From: an uncultured Nostocoides sp.
GTDB lineage: Bacteria; Actinomycetota; Actinomycetes; Actinomycetales; Dermatophilaceae
DNA length: 11,065 nt
Assembly (NCBI GenBank): GCA_936931335.1
Contig: CAKZIH010000047.1
Span: forward strand, 1 to 11,065
Direction: 5' to 3'
In this document: positions 7,258 through 11,065 of the stretch, one piece after another
How the letters are laid out: the number at the start of each line of letters is the position of its first letter
Numbering within the stretch: position 1 is the first letter of the stretch
Notes under the pieces: model-generated
The model's database searches: none
What the model was told of the DNA's origin: nothing
What the model saw: only the letters and a program-made list of their open reading frames with translations
Position numbers and translations under genes: made by a program

Positions 7258-8796
7258 TCAGTAGGCGCCCTCGGCCTTGAGCACCGCGCGCACGGTGCGC
7301 ATCAGGATCATCAGGTCGAGCACCGGGGACCAGTTGTCGACATACCAGAGGTCCAGGCGCAGCGACTCTTCCCAGTTGAGGTCGGAGCGGCCGCTGATCT
7401 GCCACATCCCGGTCAGGCCCGGGCGCACCCGCAGGCGGCGCATCGCGTCCGGCTCGTAGGTGTCCACCTCGCGCGGCAACGGCGGACGCGGGCCGACCAG
7501 CGACATCTCCCCGCGCAGCACATTGAGCAACTGGGGCAGTTCGTCCAGGGAGAGCCGGCGCAGCCAGCGACCGGGCTTGGTGATGCGCGGGTCCTGCTTG
7601 TCCTTGAAGAGCATCTCGTTGACCTGAGTATGCGAGGACACCATGCCCGCGAGCAGACGCTGCTCGGCGTCGACCACCATCGTGCGGAACTTGATCATCG
7701 GGAAGGTGCGGCCGTTCTCCCCCACCCGCTGCTGGACGAAGAAGACCGGGCCGCGGTCGTGCAGTTTGATCGAGGCGGCGATGAACAGCCATACCGGCAT
7801 GGTCGCCAGCGCGATCAGCGAGGAACAGACAATGTCGATCGCGCGCTTGGCCAGCGCGTCGAACCCACCGATGGTCGGGCCCTCGACGTGCAGCAGGGAC
7901 ATCCCGGCGGCGGGACGTAGGGTCAGGCGAGGGGCGGCGACCTCGTTGATGCCGGGGTGGACGAAGAGGTCCACGCCGATCTCGGAGAGCGCCCAGCCCA
8001 GGCGGCGCAGCGATTTGCCGGAGAAGGAGGCATCGGAAGCGACCACGACGGCCTCGGCGCCGGTGTCGCGCACCGCGACCAGGGCCCGCTCGACACCGCC
8101 GAACAGCGGCACATCGCCGACCAACTTCGGGTCCGGCAGGTCGGAGGCGCAGGCGCCGACGACCTTCATACCGGTGGACATCGGGTCGTTCTGGATCGAG
8201 GCGATCATGTCGTGCACCGCGAGGCCGCGGCCGACCACGATCGTGGACTGCAGCGCCTGGCCGTGGTGGCGCGCGCGGGCCAGCCGGCCGCGCAGCAGCC
8301 GCCGGGCGAGCACGGTGAGGAAGAAGGTCAGCGGCACCGCGACGAAGAACATGGCCCGCGACATTCGCCAGTTCAGGGCGATCAGCGCCACCGAGAGCAA
8401 CGCGAGCAGGATCACCAGAGCGCGACCGACGCTGCGGTATTCGTCCAGCCCGATGCCCAGGGAGTTCGCGCGATAGGCGCCCGAGCGGGCACAAACCAGC
8501 ACCCAGGCAAAGGGCACGACCGCGGTCAGCAGCGCAACCCGGAGGTTGGGGATGCCCTCATACCGGATCAGCGCGGCGGCGAAGCAGGCGAGCAAGGCCG
8601 CGAGGAAGTCGCTGACCATGACCGAGCGCGCATAGCGGACCCGCCAACCGAGTCCCCGAGTGCCCTGTCCTTGTCCCGGCAGCCATTCCGGCACATGCCA
8701 GGACGTCGGAGCCAAAGACACCGACCGACCCCCCGAGCTGTGCGACGAGGCCCCCGCCTCACCAGTCGCCTGCTCGGTTTCCATTGCCCCGCTCAC
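7258..8796 (-). CDS. Polyprenyl-phosphate sugar phosphotransferase (WbaP/WcaJ-type initiating enzyme)
   Basis: The 512-residue membrane protein belongs to the polyisoprenyl-phosphate hexose-1-phosphate transferases, which start exopolysaccharide or capsule repeat units by moving a sugar phosphate from a nucleotide sugar to undecaprenyl phosphate. After a hydrophilic start (1-55) come four membrane segments (about 59-77, 86-103, 125-142, 147-164), then a Rossmann-like CoA-binding-type domain (about 184-290, STIVVGRG and GDVPLFGG), then the bacterial sugar transferase domain: KRAIDIV at 317-323 leading into the membrane hairpin, QQRVGENGRTFPMIKFRTM (355-373), the catalytic Asp-Glu in LSLDELPQL (D418, E419), GEMSLVGPRP (429-438) and RPGLTGMWQISGRS (458-471). 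All expected motifs are intact. The nature of the first sugar cannot be read. The GTG at 8796 has GGAGG four bases upstream; the ATG at 8784 (508 residues) is an alternative with a weaker site. Confidence 0.93.
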   Translation of the reverse strand: MSGAMETEQATGEAGASSHSSGGRSVSLAPTSWHVPEWLPGQGQGTRGLGWRVRYARSVMVSDFLAALLACFAAALIRYEGIPNLRVALLTAVVPFAWVLVCARSGAYRANSLGIGLDEYRSVGRALVILLALLSVALIALNWRMSRAMFFVAVPLTFFLTVLARRLLRGRLARARHHGQALQSTIVVGRGLAVHDMIASIQNDPMSTGMKVVGACASDLPDPKLVGDVPLFGGVERALVAVRDTGAEAVVVASDASFSGKSLRRLGWALSEIGVDLFVHPGINEVAAPRLTLRPAAGMSLLHVEGPTIGGFDALAKRAIDIVCSSLIALATMPVWLFIAASIKLHDRGPVFFVQQRVGENGRTFPMIKFRTMVVDAEQRLLAGMVSSHTQVNEMLFKDKQDPRITKPGRWLRRLSLDELPQLLNVLRGEMSLVGPRPPLPREVDTYEPDAMRRLRVRPGLTGMWQISGRSDLNWEESLRLDLWYVDNWSPVLDLMILMRTVRAVLKAEGAY

Positions 8797-8818
8797 AAAC
8801 CCTCCCAGTTTGACGCTA

Positions 8819-8831
8819 CGAGACTGTCTCG
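8819..8831. promoter_or_regulatory. Palindrome upstream of the sugar phosphotransferase gene
   Basis: CGAGAC and GTCTCG flank a single central T, giving a 13-base inverted repeat 22 bases before the GTG start. It sits between the candidate promoter and the ribosome site, where an operator or an mRNA hairpin would affect expression. A one-base centre argues for a protein site more than an RNA stem. Confidence 0.35.
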
Positions 8832-8895
8832 CACACCGGCCGGGCCCCGTTGATACTCGTGGGGCCAATGTCGGCCGTGGTGCCTAGGGGACGGT

Positions 8896-8925
8896 ATCGC
8901 ACTCGCGGACATACCACGTAGTCAA
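8896..8925 (-). promoter_or_regulatory. Possible promoter for the sugar phosphotransferase gene
   Basis: On the minus strand TTGACT (8925-8920) is followed after 18 bases by TGCGAT (8901-8896), about 100 bases before the start codon. The -35 box is good and the -10 box is poor. It lies just beyond the rplY terminator, as expected for a gene with its own promoter. Confidence 0.35.
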
Positions 8926-8940
8926 GATTGCTCAAATGCG

Positions 8941-8978
8941 CCACGCCGACATCCGGTAGGTACCGGATGCCGGCGTGG
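8941..8978 (-). terminator. Hairpin terminator of rplY
   Basis: Bases 8941-8956 pair with 8963-8978, extended by up to two more pairs towards the loop. The only flaw, A8949 against C8970, becomes a U-G pair in minus-strand RNA, so the stem is unbroken only when read from the rplY side. A short ATTT follows on the minus strand. It begins 16 bases after the rplY stop. Confidence 0.75.
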
Positions 8979-8994
8979 GCATGGGGTATGAGGA

Positions 8995-9687
8995 TTACTC
9001 GCCGGCAGCGTCCTGGCCGGCCTCGGCGTCGCCAGCCTCCGCAGACTCGGCGTCTTCGCCCTCCGCGGCCTCCTCGTCGCCGGCCTCCTCGTGCTCGATG
9101 CCGGCCTCGGCCTCGGCCTCGGCGAGCTCGGCGTCCAGGGCCTCCTGGGAGATCATCTGGGTGACATTGACGACCAGCGCCTCGGCGTCGGTGACCAGGG
9201 TCGCACCGGCGGGCAGTTCGACCTCGCTGGCGAGGATCTGGGAACCGGCCTCCAGGCCCTCGACGGAGACGGTGAGGGACTCCGGAATGGCAGTGGCCTC
9301 GACCTCGACCTGCAGGGTGGCGTTGTCCAGGGTGACCACGGTCTCCTGCGCGGCCTCGCCCTCGAGGGTGACCGGCACGTCGACGGTGACCTTCTCGCCG
9401 CGGCGCACGATGACCAGGTCGACGTGCTCGATGACCGGCTTGATCGGGTCGCGCTGGACGTCCTTGGCCAGGGCCAACTGGGAGTCACCCTCGATGTCCA
9501 GGGTGAGCAGGGCGTTGGCGTTCTTGAGCGCCATCATGGTGTCGTGGCCCGGCATGGCGATGTGGATCGGGTCGGTGCCGTGTCCATAGACAACCGCGGG
9601 CACCTTGCCGGCGCGGCGGATCCGGCGGGCCGCGCCCTTGCCGAACTCGGTGCGGCGCTCAACATTCAGGCGCAGTTCGTTGGTCAT
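8995..9687 (-). CDS. rplY: Large-subunit ribosomal protein L25, long CTC/TL5 form
   Basis: The 230-residue protein binds 5S rRNA in the large ribosomal subunit. Residues 1-92 are the L25 domain (NVERRTEFGKGAARRIRRAG, VPAVVYGHGTDPIHI, VQRDPIKPVIEHVDLVIV). Residues 95-185 are the C-terminal beta domain of the TL5/CTC family, with VPVTLEGEA, PESLTVSVEGLEAGSQI and LPAGATLV. A tail of about 40 Glu, Ala and Asp residues follows, which is common in actinobacterial L25. The ATG at 9687 is chosen for its AAGGAG site four bases upstream; the frame open to 9810 has no such support. In many actinobacteria the gene follows prs, as here, although a 273-base gap and probable hairpins lie between them, so it may have its own promoter. 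A pth gene often follows rplY but is not found here. Confidence 0.95.
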   Translation of the reverse strand: MTNELRLNVERRTEFGKGAARRIRRAGKVPAVVYGHGTDPIHIAMPGHDTMMALKNANALLTLDIEGDSQLALAKDVQRDPIKPVIEHVDLVIVRRGEKVTVDVPVTLEGEAAQETVVTLDNATLQVEVEATAIPESLTVSVEGLEAGSQILASEVELPAGATLVTDAEALVVNVTQMISQEALDAELAEAEAEAGIEHEEAGDEEAAEGEDAESAEAGDAEAGQDAAGE

Positions 9688-9691
9688 GGGT

Positions 9692-9697
9692 CTCCTT
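9692..9697 (-). promoter_or_regulatory. rplY: Ribosome site that fixes the rplY start
   Basis: AAGGAG, read on the minus strand, ends four bases before the ATG at 9687. It is the strongest ribosome site in the window, fitting a highly expressed ribosomal gene. Confidence 0.75.
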
Positions 9698-9899
9698 AGA
9701 CAGGGGGCTGCCCGGTGCGCCGAGCAGGTATGCGAGATTAATGTGCGGTGGTCCGGGTCGGCTCTCGAAACGGCAGGCGCGACATCACTGGGCACCACCG
9801 CGTCGATCACGGGCGCTCGCTTGCGCGTTCGCCCCTCGCCGAAGTATCCGCAGAAGTCTACGCCGCCCTGGGCGGCGGATGAAATCGGCCCGGCCGGTA

Positions 9900-9928
9900 G
9901 GCCTGATCGCTGGCCTGGCGGTCAGGCC
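9900..9928 (-). terminator. Hairpin downstream of prs
   Basis: GGCCTGA (9900-9906) pairs with TCAGGCC (9922-9928), and CGC (9908-9910) with GCG (9918-9920) inside the loop. It lies about 33 bases after the prs stop. There is no clear T-tract, and another 7-bp hairpin (9861-9867 with 9871-9877) lies further on, so termination may be partial and leave rplY partly co-transcribed. Confidence 0.4.
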
Positions 9929-9976
9929 GGGGCGTTAGGCCTGGCCGTCGGGCCGGGGCGTTAGGCCTGGCCGTCG
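9925..9976. repeat. Perfect 26-base tandem duplication across the prs stop codon
   Basis: Bases 9925-9950 and 9951-9976 are identical. The second unit contains the last prs codons and its TAA stop; the first repeats the same bases, stop included, just downstream in another frame. A partial third unit at about 9912-9923 (GGCCTGGCGGTC against GGCCTGGCCGTC) hints at an older array. Confidence 0.9.
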
Positions 9977-11065
9977 AAGAGCCGGGTGACCGAGCCGTCG
10001 GCGAAGACCGCCTGGATCGCCTCGGCGATCAGCGGGGCGGCGGAGAGCACGGTGAGCTTGTCGAAGCGCTTGTCCTCGGCGATCGGCAGGGTGTCGGTAA
10101 CGATGACCTCGCTGGCCTGGGACTCGCGCAACCGCTCCACCGCCGGCGGGGAGAAGATCGCGTGGGTCGCCGCGATCACCACATCGGTGGCCCTGGCCTG
10201 GCGCAGCGCCTCGGCGGCCTGCACGATCGTGCCACCAGTGTCGATCATGTCGTCGACGAGCACGCAGACCCGGCCGGTCACCTCACCGACCACGCGGTTG
10301 GCGTGGGCGACATTAGGCTGGCTGGTGTCGCGGGTCTTGTGGATGAAGGCCAGCGGGGCGCCGCCGAGGCGACGCGACCACTGCTCGGCGACCTTGATCC
10401 GGCCCGCGTCGGGCGAGACCACGGCCAGGTCCCGGTCGCCATACTTCTCCGCGACATACGCACTGAGCACCGGCAGCGCCATCAGGTGGTCGACGGGGCC
10501 GTCGAAGAACCCCTGGATCTGGGCGGTATGCAGATCGACCGCCATCATCCGGTCGGCCCCGGCAGTCTTGAAGAGGTCGGCCATCAGGCGGGCCGAGATA
10601 GGCTCGCGCCCGCGGTGCTTCTTGTCCTGGCGGGCGTAGCCATAGAACGGCAGGACCACGCTGATCCGCTTGGCCGAGGCGCGCTTGAGCGCATCGACCA
10701 TGATCAGGTGCTCCATGATCGCCTCATTGATCGGGGCGCAGTGGCTCTGGATGACGAAGGCGTCGCAGCCGCGCACCGACTCCTCATACCGGACGAAGAT
10801 CTCGCCATTCGCGAAGTCGTAGACCTGGGTGGGCACCGGTTCGGTGCCCAGCAGGCGGGCCACCTCGGCCGCCAGCTCGCGGATCTGCGCGTCCTTCTCG
10901 AGGATCGCCGCCGCCTGGCTCGGCACCTCCAGCAGCGCCTGGGTCAGCCGCCCCTCGTCGAGCGTCGACAGCTCCCGCCGCGCCCGGCCGACGCCGATCG
11001 CCAGGCAGGCGAGGACCGCCAGCTGCGCCGTGAAGGCCTTGGTCGAGGCGACGCCGATCTCCGGC
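9961..11065 (-). CDS. prs: Ribose-phosphate pyrophosphokinase frame fused in frame to a GlmS fragment (5' end outside the window)
   Basis: From about 10875 to the stop this encodes PRPP synthetase, which makes PRPP from ribose 5-phosphate and ATP for nucleotide, His and Trp synthesis. Counting from the GTG at 10926, motifs are VYDFANGE (35-42), YGYARQDKKHRGREPI (95-110), DLHTAQIQGFFD (131-142), HKTRD (196-200) and the PRPP loop VLVDDMIDTGGT (222-233), ending VTRLFDGQA. What is missing is the family's first strand, normally a segment like LxLFSGxxxPELA. Instead the frame runs open to the window edge with GlmS-like sequence. The GTG at 10926 has GGAG directly against it with no spacing, so it is a poor start and would still lack that strand. 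Either the gene is a true fusion, or a deletion or assembly join has cut the prs start off. If real, PRPP synthetase activity is doubtful and another prs copy would be expected. Confidence 0.75.
   Translation of the reverse strand, partial: PEIGVASTKAFTAQLAVLACLAIGVGRARRELSTLDEGRLTQALLEVPSQAAAILEKDAQIRELAAEVARLLGTEPVPTQVYDFANGEIFVRYEESVRGCDAFVIQSHCAPINEAIMEHLIMVDALKRASAKRISVVLPFYGYARQDKKHRGREPISARLMADLFKTAGADRMMAVDLHTAQIQGFFDGPVDHLMALPVLSAYVAEKYGDRDLAVVSPDAGRIKVAEQWSRRLGGAPLAFIHKTRDTSQPNVAHANRVVGEVTGRVCVLVDDMIDTGGTIVQAAEALRQARATDVVIAATHAIFSPPAVERLRESQASEVIVTDTLPIAEDKRFDKLTVLSAAPLIAEAIQAVFADGSVTRLFDGQA
10859..11065 (-). other. glmS: Partial GlmS (glucosamine-6-phosphate synthase) isomerase-domain fragment
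   Basis: Reading the minus strand from 11064 gives PEIGVASTKAFTAQLAV and then, 30 residues later, LLEVPSQAAAILEKDAQI. The first matches the very conserved EIGVASTKAFTTQL of GlmS (E. coli residues near 396-410, including the sugar-binding Val399 region). The second matches the helix that precedes the second SIS subdomain. The homology stops at RELAAEVA, just before the expected LFLGRG strand. The rest of the isomerase domain, including the residues equal to E. coli Glu488, His504 and Lys603, is absent. The frame is open and in phase with prs. Confidence 0.85.

Noticed and set aside
9688..9860. Possible regulatory leader of rplY (small GC hairpins, ATTAAT patch near 9737)
   Set aside because: The hairpins are short and compete with each other, and no clear -35/-10 pair or known L25 regulatory motif could be recognised.
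10921..10932. GTG at 10926 as a normal prs start
   Set aside because: GGAG abuts the GTG without spacing, the first residues match GlmS and not Prs, and the frame is open far upstream with GlmS-like sequence.
1..11065. Apparent excess of CATAC/GTATG words; about 25 noticed by eye
   Set aside because: My rough expectation for this GC content is about ten, but the count is manual and part comes from Tyr and Met codon context (for example RYED coded with TATGAG). Not strong enough to claim a function.

Overview
The window is high-GC DNA with actinobacterial gene styles: GTG starts, a long-form L25/CTC ribosomal protein with an acidic tail, and a Prs of the actinobacterial type. A high-GC Actinomycetota is well supported. 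Micrococcales is a guess from general resemblance only. I see no tRNA, rRNA, CRISPR array, transposase or insertion sequence.

Layout. Bases 71-5101 hold a minus-strand set, in transcription order: a Wzz-type chain-length or co-polymerase membrane protein (5101-4031), a sulfotransferase (4017-3049), a lipoprotein of the clan GH-A glycoside hydrolase type (3041-1572) and, after a 157-base gap, a secreted parallel beta-helix protein (1399-71). The first three are separated by only 13 and 7 bases and look like one operon. Two more sulfotransferases (5293-6204 and 6204-7154) are transcribed divergently on the plus strand and overlap by the bases ATGA. A strong hairpin at 7182-7222 separates them from a convergent polyprenyl-phosphate sugar phosphotransferase (8796-7258). 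Together these seven genes read as part of a cluster for making, sulfating, exporting and trimming a surface or extracellular polysaccharide: an initiating enzyme that loads the first sugar onto a lipid carrier, a length regulator, three sulfate-transfer enzymes, a hydrolase and a carbohydrate-binding or cleaving beta-helix. No flippase, polymerase, ordinary glycosyltransferase or PAPS-making enzyme lies in the window, so the sulfated product is an inference.

The right end is housekeeping: rplY (9687-8995) and prs (stop at 9961), both on the minus strand. The prs reading frame shows no proper prs start. It runs open to the window edge, and the upstream part encodes a piece of the isomerase half of GlmS (glucosamine-6-phosphate synthase). 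The join falls inside a short Glu-Leu-Ala-rich stretch that fits both families. The result is either a real fusion that breaks both enzymes' normal architecture, or a chimeric join in the assembly. It is the strongest anomaly in the window.

Regulatory signals: the 191-base divergent gap at 5102-5292 holds two copies of the palindrome ACGCGCGT 41 bases apart, and a 13-base palindrome lies just upstream of the sugar phosphotransferase gene. A perfect 26-base tandem duplication spans the prs stop codon.
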